DNA of 64,000 nucleotides from Lamellibrachia columna (lineage: Eukaryota > Annelida > Polychaeta > Sabellida > Siboglinidae), in contig OY759267.1 of assembly GCA_963662155.1 (NCBI GenBank), forward strand, positions 33,894,976 to 33,958,975, read 5' to 3'. Below the pieces are notes generated by a model. That model did no database searches and was not told the origin of the DNA. It saw only the letters and a program-made list of their open reading frames with translations. Numbering within the stretch: the stretch's first letter is position 1; every line of letters begins with the position of its first letter. Position numbers and translations under genes: made by a program. Below, one piece after another: positions 25,090 to 36,358 of this stretch.

Positions 25090-25745
25090 ACAGCTTACTT
25101 GAAGTGTAAAGCGATTGTTGTGCTCACAGCACAGTCAGTCTTTACACAGATATTACAGCTTACTTGAAGTGTAAAGTGATTGTTGTACTCACAGCCAAGT
25201 CAGTCTATACACAGATATTACAGCTTAGTTGAAGTGTCAAGTGATTGTTGTACTCACAGCCCAGTCAGTCTTTATTCCGACATTACAGGTGACACGAATT
25301 GAAAAATTATTCTTCCACTCACATACCAGTGAGTCTTTATATAGGCCATACAACTGACTCAAAGTGTCAAATAATTATTGCACTTACATACCAGTGAGTC
25401 TCTATACAGATATAACAGCTGACTTGTAGTGTAAAGTGATTGTTGTACTCACAGCCAAGTCAGTCTTTACACATATATTACAGCTTAGTTGAAGTGTCAC
25501 GTGATTGTTGTACTCACAGCCCAGTCAGTCTTTATTCCGACATTACAGCTGACAAGAATTGAAAAATTATTCTTCCACTCACATACCAGTGAGTCTTTAT
25601 ATAGGCCATACAACTGACTCAAAGTGTCAAATAATTATTGCACTTACATACCAGTGAGTCTCTATACAGATATAACAGCTGACTTCTAGTGTAAAGTGAT
25701 TTTTTGCACTCGCAACCCGGTTAGTCTTTCACGGACATTACAGCT
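25090..25745 (+). repeat. 63-bp minisatellite with a ~253-bp higher-order unit
   Basis: About ten tandem units of ~63 bp follow the pattern TTACAGCTTACTTGAAGTG... ACTCACAGCC-CAGTCAGTCT. A four-unit block (about 25195-25440) recurs at 25450-25700, giving a higher-order period of ~253 bp. Block copy 1 has only about one unit at 500-575, so this is the main length difference between the duplicated blocks. It lies directly after the donor site of the exon at 24855-25027. Confidence 0.95.
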
Positions 25746-26212
25746 TACTAGAAGTGTAAAGAGCTTTCTTGCTCATGCATTAAAAACACGCGGGAAGGAG
25801 TTGTAGACCGAACTGCCCCAGGTATATGGGTAGCTGTCTTTCCCCAGGGGGCACCAAGATGGCTTTTTGGGGTATTTTTACTGCTGCAAATGTTGATCCT
25901 TTTATGGTCGTCGGCACACAGCTTCAAATGTTCATCCTATCATTCCACTAGTATTCAACAGATGTGTAAAATATATGTAATGTTTGGTCGAATTATATAT
26001 ATTTTTGGAATGGAACCATTGGTTGATTCAGACAGAAAAGGAAGCATTTAAGTAGACAGGTTTTCTTACACCTATGTGTAACAAGATATTTGTAAAAAAA
26101 ATGTGTAACATATTCACAAGGCCTGCATTAAAAGAAACTGTAGAAAATTTGACCCATTCATTTATTGGCTTTTGGGATGATGAAATGACGACATCTGTTA
26201 ATATCATTGCAG

Positions 26213-26320
26213 ACACAATGGGTCAGCTCTTTACTCCATCTCTCGTGAGTAGTACGTCACCACGAAGAAGTGAGTTGGTTGTTGTGCATCAATCAGCTGA
26301 GATTTTCCCAGAATCATATG
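26213..26320 (+). CDS. Exon-like segment of unknown gene (copy 2)
   Basis: Identical by eye to 1013-1120: acceptor ATTGCAG, 108 open bases, donor GTAAGT at 26321. Same uncertainty about whether it is a real exon. Confidence 0.3.
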
Positions 26321-26724
26321 GTAAGTGAGCAAGGAATATATATTTAGACTGAATTAATATTACACCATTAATTATTTCAATACTATGCGGGAAAGTTCAT
26401 TTTGGCAAAAGTGTACCCTGTACGTGAAAACGCCCACATACAAATGTATTTATTATTACCTTTGTTAAATTTAATTTATATAAATGTTATAACTTATTGT
26501 ATTATTAAAAAAAATACCGTTGCAGTCGACGGTTCAACATAATGAAGATATTGCCATATGGTTTCTCCTGGAAGTGTTTAAGGACAATCAATGCAGACTG
26601 TTCTGGCGACACAGCAAATGATCAAGTGTTGACTGAATTAATACCATTCAGTGAACCATGTGTAGGTGTTAAATCTGTTATTGACCAGACTTGAGCGGAT
26701 CTACACACTGGGTAGTGGGTCCAG

Positions 26725-27190
26725 AAAGTGTATGGAAGGAGACCATTTTCTTGCTGAAGCTATCTGCCGCATTTGATACCATTGGTCACAGGACAACTTA
26801 TTAAAAGTGTGTCAATGTGGTGTGGCATATCTGGAACAGAGCTGGTTCTCATAATATTTAACTGATAGATGCAAAAGAATGAAGATAGCGAATTGTTTCT
26901 CAGCTACGCTCCCTACTTCACGTAATGTTCCTCAGGGTGTTTCACTCTCTACGCTACTCTACTTGGCTCAGTTATCCAACGTCACAACTTGGATCACCAA
27001 GTGTATGCTAATAAATCACAGACCTATGCTATTTTGGCTACATGAGATACAAATCACTTCCAAAACTAGTTCAGGGATTGTCACCACAAAATCTTCCATT
27101 GGATGACAGAGACCACATTAAAGTTAAATGCAAGTAAATCCGAGTTAGTTATTATTGGTGGGGTAAATTTTGCATGTCTATTTGAATCGA
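26725..27190 (+). mobile_element. L2/CR1-like reverse transcriptase fragment (copy 2)
   Basis: Second copy of the dead RT fragment at 1525-1990, with the same motif order (LSAAFDTI, NVPQGVSL, LKLNASKSELVI) and the same main disruptions. The two copies differ by only a few substitutions, so the element was already broken when the block was duplicated. Confidence 0.8.
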
Positions 27191-28056
27191 TTATGTGCGC
27201 ACAATATGTTGCAAGACGTTTCCTTATGTGTCAGACTTTAGATTGCATGTAGAGAAGCACAGTAAAATCAAAACGTGTGGAAAGCATTAGCTTAACAGTG
27301 TCGCCTGGCTGTTCTTCGATGAGAACAAATTTGCATGTTTGCTGGAGTGCCATAAAACACTAATATTATATAGCCTTTTTGTTTAGGGAGTGACGTAGAG
27401 TGATATAATGAAAGCATTGATTTACTAAAATGCAAGGAAGGACATCAACGTAATAATTTACATGTAATTGATTACGGATTGACAGACGTTTGCTACGATG
27501 ACAATAAAACTGATGCCGATTGACCAACTAATGCGAATCGAGAATAATAACCTGAATCTGAATATGTAATGATCGATGTACTTTTGTTTAAAAAATAAGA
27601 GTCCAATGACGTGAGTGACACTTAGCATTATCTGCTATTTGGTTGCACCTCCTATCGGTCGCTGGAGAGACCAATCCACAGTCACCGGGTCTCTTATGGT
27701 TACATATCGAGCAGCTCTCAGGGGAGAGATTTGTCGGCCCCCAGACCTTCCTGTAGTTCTCCAGCCAAACTACTGACAATCCCTATATGTTGAACTTGTA
27801 ACCTCCTATGACAACACGACAACCCGTTTATATAGTAGGTAAACCTATTTAGCTGAATTTGTGGTGTGAACTCTTGAAACAGGTTAACTTTACATTTAAC
27901 TGATATAACAACAACTAATTAAACAATTTAGTTAATTAGAATGTTTCTTATATGGCATAGTTCATGTTGTAATGCTGCAAAGTGTATAACATGCATAAAT
28001 AATATTACTAGTCTATGTTATTGATATTGAATTATGCAGATCTAGTGGTGAAATTA

Positions 28057-28116
28057 TGCGCATGCGCCGGAAGTTATCACTCTAAGATGGCGTCTACTAG
28101 AACGTTGGCCGTGTAA
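28057..28116 (+). promoter_or_regulatory. NRF1 + ETS + YY1-like promoter cluster and short ORF (copy 2)
   Basis: A perfect NRF1-type palindrome TGCGCATGCGC (28057-28067) overlaps an ETS site CCGGAAGT (28067-28074) and is followed by AAGATGGCG (28084-28092). This trio at this spacing is typical of animal TATA-less promoters, often of nuclear genes for mitochondrial proteins. An ATG in the YY1-like motif opens a 9-codon ORF (28087-28116). Copy 1 has T in place of G at 2864, spoiling its NRF1 site. No downstream protein is recognised, so this may be an orphan or decayed promoter. Confidence 0.45.
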
Positions 28117-29637
28117 TTGATATCAACAACCCTACAAAACCCTGTCTTAGGAATACAACACACTCCAAGTGGAAAAGGTTTATTATATTGGCAATAGTAT
28201 CATCGAACAGTTGTGATAACTGGTATGTCTGTTTATTATCTATGCATCTAGCAATTCCCACCGCCGTTACTTTGTTAACTGTTACGTTAGCCAACAATAA
28301 GCCAAAACGCATAGAAAGTGTCCCGTCTCCTTGCCAGCAACAGTCTAGCAAAATTTTCGTGCGACTAATACACAGTCATGAGTTGCATCAGAAGCAGAAA
28401 AACATAGTTGTCACTAATAAGTAATCTGTCCCAATACATTAACCAAAACTCCATATGAAATGATCAATCGTTTGTAGAATGAATAAAATATGTATCAGAA
28501 TTAAAACCATATCAAATATGTGTACTCCGTAGTATAGATATTATTTATCTACAAAGCCAAATAATGTTTATACACAAATCTTCCGCATTCTGGTAGGTCA
28601 CAAAGTCCCTGTTTATAATGCTCCTTTTGTTAGTAGCTGTCTCTAATCATCTCTTTCTTCACCAATTTCGTCCGACTGGCTGTCAACGCAATGCATTTCT
28701 ACCTATCTAGATGAGATCAGCTTTTACAGAGAACACCACATGAAGCACGCAGCGTGTGCTATTGATATACAACTTATGTTGAAGTAGATAACATGCACTC
28801 CAACACGGATGTAGCTCACGAAATGCTATCTTGCACACTCCTCCATATTTCTCCAATTGATCATTCTTCGGTCATGGTAGGCCGTACACCGTATACCAAT
28901 TTTTGGAAGAAGAATCACCAACTTCGCATGGATTGCTATATAAGACACGCTAAATGCAAGAACTCCCCGCATGCTGGCTGGTAAACAGGAATGAACCATT
29001 GTGGTCTGTTGTCTGTGCTGGCGGAAGTAATCAACGAACTACGACACGCATTGTCCATGCGCTCGGACGGCGTTGTCCTGTTTGCATAACATAATCTATT
29101 GCAGCACCACGCCTTGACACCTGTCAACGCCCTGAATGACGTTGTAATCCTCACTTAGAAGCGCAATTTCTATGTCGCAATTATTCTGGTATCCTAATTG
29201 TATCGACACATGCGTGTTGTTCTATTGAGGATACGTAATCGTTCTGTTTACAGCAATTTTCTCAACATGGTTACACCAAAAAATAATAGTACGCATCAGT
29301 TAGTGTACGTTCAGTGTTCAAAGTGTTTTACACTTCACCCCTAGCGCACCTGTTCATTCCAATTCCATCTCGACTTCTCTGGGAAGCACTCAGTCATGCT
29401 GCAGTTACTGCTCGAAGACCATTCGTACGTATAATCACCACTGCATATAGCCAGATACTCATTCATACAAACGAATGAGCTGTGGCAATGTTCGGTGAAA
29501 CAAATTGCCAAAGCTTCGAAACGGCAGCAAGACGGTTCAAGCTAGGGTTTTCACAACTGTGAGCCTGACGTTCTATCTGGAACGTTATCACGCCCCATTC
29601 GATGGGAGAGAAGGAGAAGGGTCAGAGAAAAATTTGG

Positions 29638-30655
29638 TATTGGATCACATTTTAAAAGTTGTAGATGCTTGTTAAAATTAATGTTCTTTTCTGAAAAGAA
29701 TGTAAATTTGTGGCTGAGGATTTGCAGGGTGTGGAGTTTCCTCCAGTATTCCACCACCAAATTAACAAAACCGGGTAACTACATACATAATTTCTATGCA
29801 TCAAAGTGTTATTTATGCAATGTGTTAATGCTAACTCATTATGTTTCCCCTTTATACACTAGTATTTAAATTTTCTCATGTATCACTTGAATTGGCTTGC
29901 TTTTGATACCAATTGGCGCTGTAAAAATACCCAAACTGAAGCTATTTTACTTTTCTCTGCATGTTATATGTATGCTTGCGGACATACCGAAAATATATAG
30001 ATACATAATCTAATGCATAGGTCCATTTGGCTGCAGGTTACCAGATAAATATTTTGTAGATTTGCAGAAGCCACCATTTGTCATTAACTTACCACACTAA
30101 AAGAGGAAATTCTATTGTTTAGGCCTTCCCTCCAATTCACATGTGCCTGAATGACCAGGTAACTCCAGTTGGTACAGACAGTATTAATGTCGAGAGATAT
30201 TCTCCCTCCCATTCATACATACCTTAACCTTATCTCTGTCAGACTAATCACTGGAATGGTGACTGCCTTTTGGAAATGCCTGAGTAACGTGGGTTTGAAC
30301 TATACAGTAATACCTACTGTTAAATAAGCACTTAATTGAGAGTTAATTTGGAATTTGTCAATTAAATAAAATAAAATTACCCCTGTTTTGTGAAGTTAAT
30401 TTAGCCTTTACCTTTTCTTGTTAATCAATTAATTAAATTTAATTAATTGAGTTATTTAAATTAACAATTGAAATTAACCCATGACTCTCATCTACTGTTT
30501 CATAGTGACAGGTGAATGTCTGTCTTGTCATCTCCTGTCTCATAGTGACAAGTTAGTGTTTATTTTGTAATCTCCTGTCTCATGGTGACTAATTAATTTT
30601 TTTTTTAAAGGAAATTACTTTAGTTATTGCATCTTAGGAACAGTGTTATTATCAT
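29638..30655 (+). repeat. ~1.1-kb dispersed/tandem repeat, copy A
   Basis: Repeats at 30768-31795 in the same orientation with scattered differences. It contains an AT-rich inverted region (TTAATCAATTAATTAAATTTAATTAATTGAG type, about 30420-30450) and ends in the first units of a 40-bp minisatellite (30490-30600). No coding potential is supported. A ~110-bp unique spacer (30656-30767) separates it from copy B. Confidence 0.9.
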
Positions 30656-30767
30656 CAAACAAATGTGAACATTGCGTTGACTTATAAAAGAAATATGTTT
30701 TGTAACTTTGTTGGAAAAAGATGTGCTTATACAATATTTATATACCAAGACATTCGTTTACGGGGTA

Positions 30768-31795
30768 TTTGATCACATTTTAAAAGTTGTAGATGCTTGT
30801 TAAAATTAATGTTCTTTTCTGAAAGGAATGTAAATTTGTGGCTGAGGATTTGCAGGGTATGGAGTTTCCTCCAGTATTCCACCACCAAATTAACAAAACC
30901 GGGTAACTACATACATAATTTCTATGCATCAAAGTGTTATTTATGCAATGTGTTAATGCTAACTCATTAGGTTTCCCCTTTATACACTAGTATTTAAATA
31001 TTTATACACAATTTTTTTATGTATCACTTGAATTGGCTTGCTTTTGATACCAGTTGGCGCTGTAAAAAGATCCCAAACTGAAGCTATTTTATTTTTCTAT
31101 GCATGATATATGTATGCTTGCGGACATACCGAAAATATATAGATACATAGTCTAATGTATAGGTCCATTTGGCTGCAGGTTACCAGCCAAGTATTTTGCA
31201 GATTTGCAGTAGCCACCATTTGTCATCAACTTACCACACTAAAAGAGGACATTCTATTGTCTAGGCCGTCCCTCCAATTCACATGTGCCTGAATGACCAG
31301 TAACTCCAGTTGGTACAGACAGTATTAATGTCGAGAGATATGCTCCCTCCCATTCATACATACCTTAACCTTATCTCTGTCAGACTAATCACTGGAATGG
31401 TGACTGCCTTTTGGAAATGCTTGAGTAACATGGGTGTGAACTATACAGTAATACCTACTGTTAAATGAGCACTTAATTGAGAGTTAATTTGTAATTTGTC
31501 AATTAAATATAATAAAATTACCCCCTTTTGGTGAAGCTAATTTAGCCTTTACCTTTTCTTGTAAATCAATTAATTAAATTAAATTAATTGAGTTAATTAA
31601 ATTAACAATTGAAATTAACCCATGACTGTCATGTCCTGTTTCATAGTGACAGGTTAATGTCTGTCTTGTCATCGCCTGTCTCATAGCGACATGTTAGTGT
31701 TAATTTTGTAATCTCCTGTCTCATGGTGACTAATTAATTTTTTTTTTTAAGGAAATTACTTTAGTTATTGCATCTTAGGAACAGTGTTATTATCA
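30768..31795 (+). repeat. ~1.1-kb dispersed/tandem repeat, copy B
   Basis: Direct copy of 29638-30655, beginning GATCACATTTTAAAAGTTG and ending GTGTTATTATCATC, where it runs into a longer 40-bp minisatellite. The (T)n near 31740 differs in length from the copy A run. Confidence 0.9.
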
Positions 31796-32030
31796 TCTCC
31801 TGACTCATGGTGACATATTTATGTCTGTCTTGTCATCTCCTGTCTCATAGTGACATGTTTATGTCTGTTATGTCATCTCCTGTCTCATAGTGACAGGTTC
31901 GTGTTTGTCTTGTCATCTACTGTCTCATAGTGACATATTAGTGTCTGTCTGGTCAACTCCTGTCTCATAATGACAGATTAGTGTCTGTCTTTTCATATCC
32001 TGTCTCATAGTGACAGGTTCGTGACATTTC
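31796..32030 (+). repeat. 40-bp minisatellite
   Basis: About six units of 40 bp with the pattern CCTGTCTCATAGTGACATGT...TGTCTGTCTTGTCATCT. Two or three related units end copy A and the interior of copy B of the adjoining 1.1-kb repeat, so the expanded array is probably the 3' end of that element. Confidence 0.9.
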
Positions 32031-32640
32031 TAAAGGCTCTTTACACCCGAATCTTACAGATATGCAACAGTGTCAAAATCAGAATATAATCGTGTTATAA
32101 CGTTAGAGATCACACGTTCCTAAACTGTAGTCATTAAAACTCGCGAAACCCAAATCATCCCCAACACAACTAAAAATAGTGCATGTATTTAAATTTCAAT
32201 ATACTGTGTATTACTTATAAATATAAACTAGATACACTTAGCTTAGAATTTCTAATCCTACCCTGTTTTTATCACATCTTGTACTAAGAAACAGGCCCTT
32301 CTTCGGGTGCTTTATTGCCACCCCTGTATTTTCATATACCCAGAGTTCCTGAGTCAGCCGAGGACCACAGACATAACACACATCTAGATTTCCTACTGAC
32401 TATCTGTCTATGTTCGCACTAGCCCAAACCGTGCACATGCACTTTTAAACAGTTTAGTACATATTTGATCTAATGTGACTTTAGCCCTCTAAAGGCAAGT
32501 TATAGCAAACATCTACTAATACATACTTTCACAAGAAAATTCAAAACCACTTTATTTTACACCACTCTCGCCTCTGTACCTGTATCAAATTGCCACCAAC
32601 AATGAGGATTCCACAACAACATTCTCAGCCATGCTGACAA
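32031..32640. other. Non-coding stretch before LINE
   Basis: No gene is supported. The later part (about 32280-32640) may be the 5' untranslated region of the non-LTR element that starts coding at 32689. Confidence 0.4.
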
Positions 32641-32688
32641 GAAACCTGCCACCATTCCCAACGTTCTCAACCACAAAGAAAAAACAAA

Positions 32689-33180
32689 ATGATGCCAACT
32701 AAGCCCTATACCCTATCTCTATTATATATGTGTGGCCTTATAATACAAGCAGGGTACATTCACACAAACCCTGGTCCCACCCCAGATCCCTCTCCAAAAT
32801 ATCCATGTGGCACCTGCAGCCATGAGGTACATGATCACCACCATGCCATACAGTGTGATCAATGTGACAGTTCGTACCATACTGCATGTGTCCAAATTAA
32901 TGACACCACATAAGAACAATTAAAATATCGTAGTGTGCTTTGGTTCTGTTCTTGCTGTGGATTGCCAAACTATTCTGTGTATCTATTCACCAGCAACATT
33001 AATACTCCAAACCCTAACTCAGTCCTTGAGTCACTTCCACACAGCAGTGACTACACAAATATATCTGATGATACGAATCCTACATTTGCACCAAATCCAG
33101 CTAATACGTCTACTCCTGACCGAGCAAAGATAACAAGTAAACCTAAACTGCTGATAAACTGCATTCAGCATCAAGAGCAC
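32689..33180 (+). pseudogene. LINE ORF with PHD-type zinc finger
   Basis: The Met at 32689 opens a hydrophobic leader followed by AGYIHTNPGP and a PHD-like finger: CGTC, CDQCDSSYHTAC, then after an in-frame TAA (32911-32913) CSCCGLPNYS. The Cys and His ligands C-x2-C, C-x2-C-x4-H-x2-C and C-x2-C are all present apart from the stop. Such fingers precede the endonuclease in several CR1-like and Jockey-like elements of marine invertebrates. The frame continues to 33180, then shifts. Confidence 0.7.
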
Positions 33181-33189
33181 TAACAAAGT

Positions 33190-34020
33190 ATCCCTATGGC
33201 AGGCAACAATAAACTCAACAAACCCTGACATAATCTTTCTAGTTAAAACCAAACTCAACTCAAGTATCCCCACATACTATGTGCTCCCCACAAATTCTTA
33301 AGCAATCCAAAAATATCGTAACATCCACGGTGGAGGTGTTTTTATAGCACTCCGAAATGACATTATAGCAGCCCCCAAGACAAACTAAACACAACCTGTG
33401 AAATTATTTGATCAAAAATACACTCTGTTCATAAAAAAGCTATATATCTATCTGGCATCCTACTACAGACCTCCAAATGACTACACATCTCTAGAAGCCT
33501 TACATGAATCTCTCTCCATTCTATACCGTAGCTACAAGATACCCTATCTGTCATTCTAGCTGGAGATCTAAACCTTCCTGACATTGACTGAGAGAATGTG
33601 TTTGCAACAAACCAACAAACAACTGTGAAACATAACAAACTAATTGAAATAGTTGTGGAATTTGGACTAGTTAATATAGTAAATGAACCCAACCGATTAG
33701 ATTCCGGAAATATATTAGACCTAGTACTTACATCAAACCCATTCCTTATCTCCACCATAAACACAGTGGCTGGCATGAGTGATCATGAAGCCATTCTCAG
33801 AAAAAACAAACCACCACACAAAGTATACAACTACAGATCTGCAAACTGGGAATCCCTTGAAGCGAAATGCACCCAGCTTGCTCAGCAGTACTTTACTCGA
33901 AAACCAGATAAACAAGATGTAAACTCAAATTGGGACTTCTTTCATAAACACTACACTAACCTGATAGGAGAATCCATCGCTAGCCCCATGACAAAATCTA
34001 AACAACACCTACACTGAACC
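33190..34020 (+). pseudogene. AP-type endonuclease domain of LINE
   Basis: Several frames combine to give NDIIAAPK, LASYYRPPNDYTSLEALHES, AGDLNLPDID, VNEPNRLDSGNILDLVLTSN and VAGMSDHEAI. These correspond to the late EEP endonuclease motifs: the GDFN-like motif, the LDLVL segment and the terminal SDH catalytic motif. An in-frame TGA falls after the DID motif (around 33588), and the longest continuous frame is 33598-34017. Inactive. Confidence 0.8.
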
Positions 34021-34528
34021 ACAAGAAGCATTATTAGCCTACAGAGAAAAAGGGACAAAACTCATGCTAAAGCCAAAAAAACATTGGGAAAATTTAAGAA
34101 AATTATCCACCAAAGAAGTGACCAAATCCTATAACAGTTACATTAACAACATGGGAAAAAGTTTGACGACAAATCCAAAACAATGTTGGTCTTTCATCAG
34201 ACAAAACAAAATAAAACAAAAAATCTTGGCATTCCAGTACTAAAAGTAAATAACGACTTGAAAACAGCCGACCATGACAAAGCAAATGCTCTCAATGACC
34301 TCTTCAAATCAGTTTTTTACAAATGAACAACTTCCTATCCCAACAAAAGGCCCATCACCATCTCCCTCAATTCAAACCCTAGAAATCGGAGCGGCATCAT
34401 AAAACAGCTTGTAGCTCTAAACTCCAACAAAGCGCCAGGGCCATCCGACATTCCTGCAAAAATACTAAAGAAAACTGCTAAAGAGATATCCCCCATAATA
34501 CAGCACATGTTTAGACAGATGTTAAAAT
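34021..34528 (+). pseudogene. LINE linker and N-terminal RT segment, truncated
   Basis: Reads KVNNDLKTADHDKANALND and an N-SNKAPGPSDIPAKI-like motif (the x-KAPGPD-x-IP-x-x-x-L motif of CR1-type RTs), then KKTAKEISPIIQHMFRQMLK. Then a stop, and all RT homology ends. Frameshifts lie near 34260 and 34325. 34530-34860 beyond it holds nothing I can assign. Confidence 0.75.
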
Positions 34529-34935
34529 AAAGTTGCACAACTTGTGTAAAGGAGACTTTGAAATGAGAAGCACTGGTATATTGAACAGTTATAGTTATCC
34601 AATAACAGAGGTTCTGATACATTCATTCACCAACAGAATGGGTAATTTCATGTGTTGGCTAGCTGATTGGTTGTTTTAATACGTTGAGGGATAACTTTTT
34701 TGAACAACTCATTGATGAATATATTGATTATTGTAATGTTGGATTATTAAACTATTAGAGTTTCTCATCCATTAAATTTCTTGACCAATTCGTCAGTCAG
34801 GTTACCATTGATTTAATATATCAATGGTTACGTTCCATGGTTAAGTTCCAACATGGTTAAGTTCCAACATAACAGTTTTCTTGATGTGTTTGTGTGACAT
34901 GTGGGTTACAGCTGAAGTGTTTGTATTTGTGTGAC

Positions 34936-35534
34936 AGATGTTTCTCAACTGAGTCTGGCTCTTGATGGCATGTTGACTTATACTCCGTGTGCCAACTGCT
35001 ACAGGGAAACTGCAACTTCACTGTGTGGGAACACAGGACTGATGAGGAGCCAGCACTCTTTGTTGAAGGCAAGTTGTTAGTCATCATAAGGAATACATCA
35101 GATTCTCCTACTCTTCAGATGTTTGAGAGAGGATGTGGTGTCTTTCCCCATCATCTGTCACCATGGTAACAATGCAAGAAAACAGTGGGAAGTATTCATC
35201 TTCCCCAGATATGGCTTACATCCTTCCTGCTTATAATCCTGACAACACTGATGATGTATCACTGAAGTTTGATCCACCTCAACATGGTAATCTGACGCTG
35301 TGCCGCCAAGTAAAGATCATCAACCTCATTGAACAAGACTGCTCACAGCCCTGCGATATAAGGCACCCTCTGTGGAATAAACTCACCAAACTAATTTCTG
35401 ATTCGGTCACTATACTGGAGGTGTCACTGCCAAACACATGTGGTACGGATTTTGCAACATGCAAGCTAGCCTGGGTTGTCACAATGTTCAAATACAGGCC
35501 GTTTGAAGGTTACTTTGGTGAAGATGTCATTAAG
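34936..35534 (+). pseudogene. Exon of unrecognised gene, frame-broken at its 5' part
   Basis: Behind a GTGTGACAG acceptor (ending 34938) is a DVSQLSLALDGMLTYTPCAN segment, which shifts frame to GNCNFTVWEHRTDEEPALFV and again to a long open stretch (about 35163-35534). That stretch includes LCRQVKIINLIEQDCSQPCD, HPLWNKLTKLISDS and TMFKYRPFEGYFGEDVIK, ending on a complete codon at a GTAAGG donor (35535). The even composition and the donor suggest a genuine exon. The frame changes upstream suggest decay, or exon boundaries I have not resolved. I do not recognise the family. Confidence 0.45.
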
Positions 35535-35715
35535 GTAAGGCACATCTTGAGATGTTATATGAATTCTTCAAAATTGTACAAACTTGTCAAAAGGTATCGT
35601 TACTTGCATTAATGTAATGTTGACCAATCATCAATACTGGACTTTATGTGGTCCGACTAATTGGTTACGGTTTATGCCATCCTGTTTTATGTTTTATGTA
35701 GTACGACTAACTGGT

Positions 35716-36358
35716 TACAGCCATATATCTGCGTGTAGTGTCTCCAGCCATGTGTCTGTGTGTGGTGTCTCCAGCCAAGTGTCTGTGTGTGGTGTCTCCA
35801 GCCATGTATCTTTGTGTGGTGTCTCCAGCCATATGTATGTGTGTGGTGTTTCCAACCATGTGTATGTCCCAACCATGTGTTAGTGTGTGGTGTCTCCAAC
35901 CATGTGTTAGTGTGTGGTGTCTCCAGCCATGTGTTAATGTGTGGGGTTTCCAGTTATGTGTCTGTGTGTGGTGTCTCCAGCCATGTGTCTGTGTGTGGTG
36001 TCTCCAACCATGTTTTAATGTGTGGTGTCTCGAGCCATCAGTCTGTGTGAATTGCCTCCAGCCATATATCTCCAGCCTGATATGTGTCTGTGTGTTGTGC
36101 CTCCAACCATGTGTCTGTGTGTGGTATCTCCAGTCATCTGTCTGTGCGTGGTGTCTCCAGCCATCTGTCTGTGCGTGGGGTCTCCAGCCATCTGTCTGTG
36201 CGTGGTGTCTCCAGCCATCTGTCTGTGTGTGGTGTCTCCAGCCATCTGTCTGTGTGTGGTGTCTCCAGCCATCTGTCTGTGCGTGGCATCTCCAGCCATC
36301 TGTCTGTGTGTGGTGTCTTCAGCTATATGTATGTGTGTGCTATTTCCAGCCATGTGTC
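35716..36358 (+). repeat. 27-bp minisatellite in intron
   Basis: About 23 units with the pattern CCATCTGTCTGTGTGTGGTG-TCTCCAG. The unit is 27 bp (nine codons), so long repetitive ORFs appear in all frames of both strands; they are artefacts. It lies within the apparent intron between the exons ending 35534 and starting 36945. Each unit ends TCTCCAG, an acceptor-like string. Confidence 0.97.

Larger units (their letters stand above)
24559..29629. repeat. Segmental duplication block, copy 2
   Basis: Direct copy of 1-4428, same orientation and nearly identical. It differs mainly by an expanded 63-bp minisatellite (about 25090-25745) that copy 1 has as roughly one unit near 500-575. After 29629 the sequence leaves the homology and enters an unrelated repeat. 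Copy 2 follows directly on an RTE-like RT fragment that continues into the first ~140 bp of the block. The high identity over about 4.4 kb implies a recent duplication or ongoing gene conversion (inference). Confidence 0.95.
32640..34528 (+). mobile_element. Non-LTR retrotransposon, 5' half only (PHD finger + endonuclease + start of RT)
   Basis: Frame-broken coding on the plus strand gives, in order: the YIHTNPGPTPDPSPKYPCGTC lead-in typical of PHD-bearing LINEs (cut here to its start), an AP-type endonuclease, a linker, and the start of the RT domain. It then breaks at about 34528 just after the QHMFRQMLK segment that precedes the RT core. Motifs YIHTNPGP, SYYRPPNDYTSLE, GDLNLPDID and GMSDHEA support an endonuclease-bearing CR1/Jockey-type element. 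Loss of the 3' half is unusual, since 5' truncation is the rule, and implies a later deletion or rearrangement. Confidence 0.85.

Noticed and set aside
1..29629. Giant LTR element with 5-kb LTRs
   Set aside because: The repeated blocks contain their own exon-like segments, promoter motifs and dead LINE pieces, and the interior shows no gag-pol, primer-binding site or polypurine tract.
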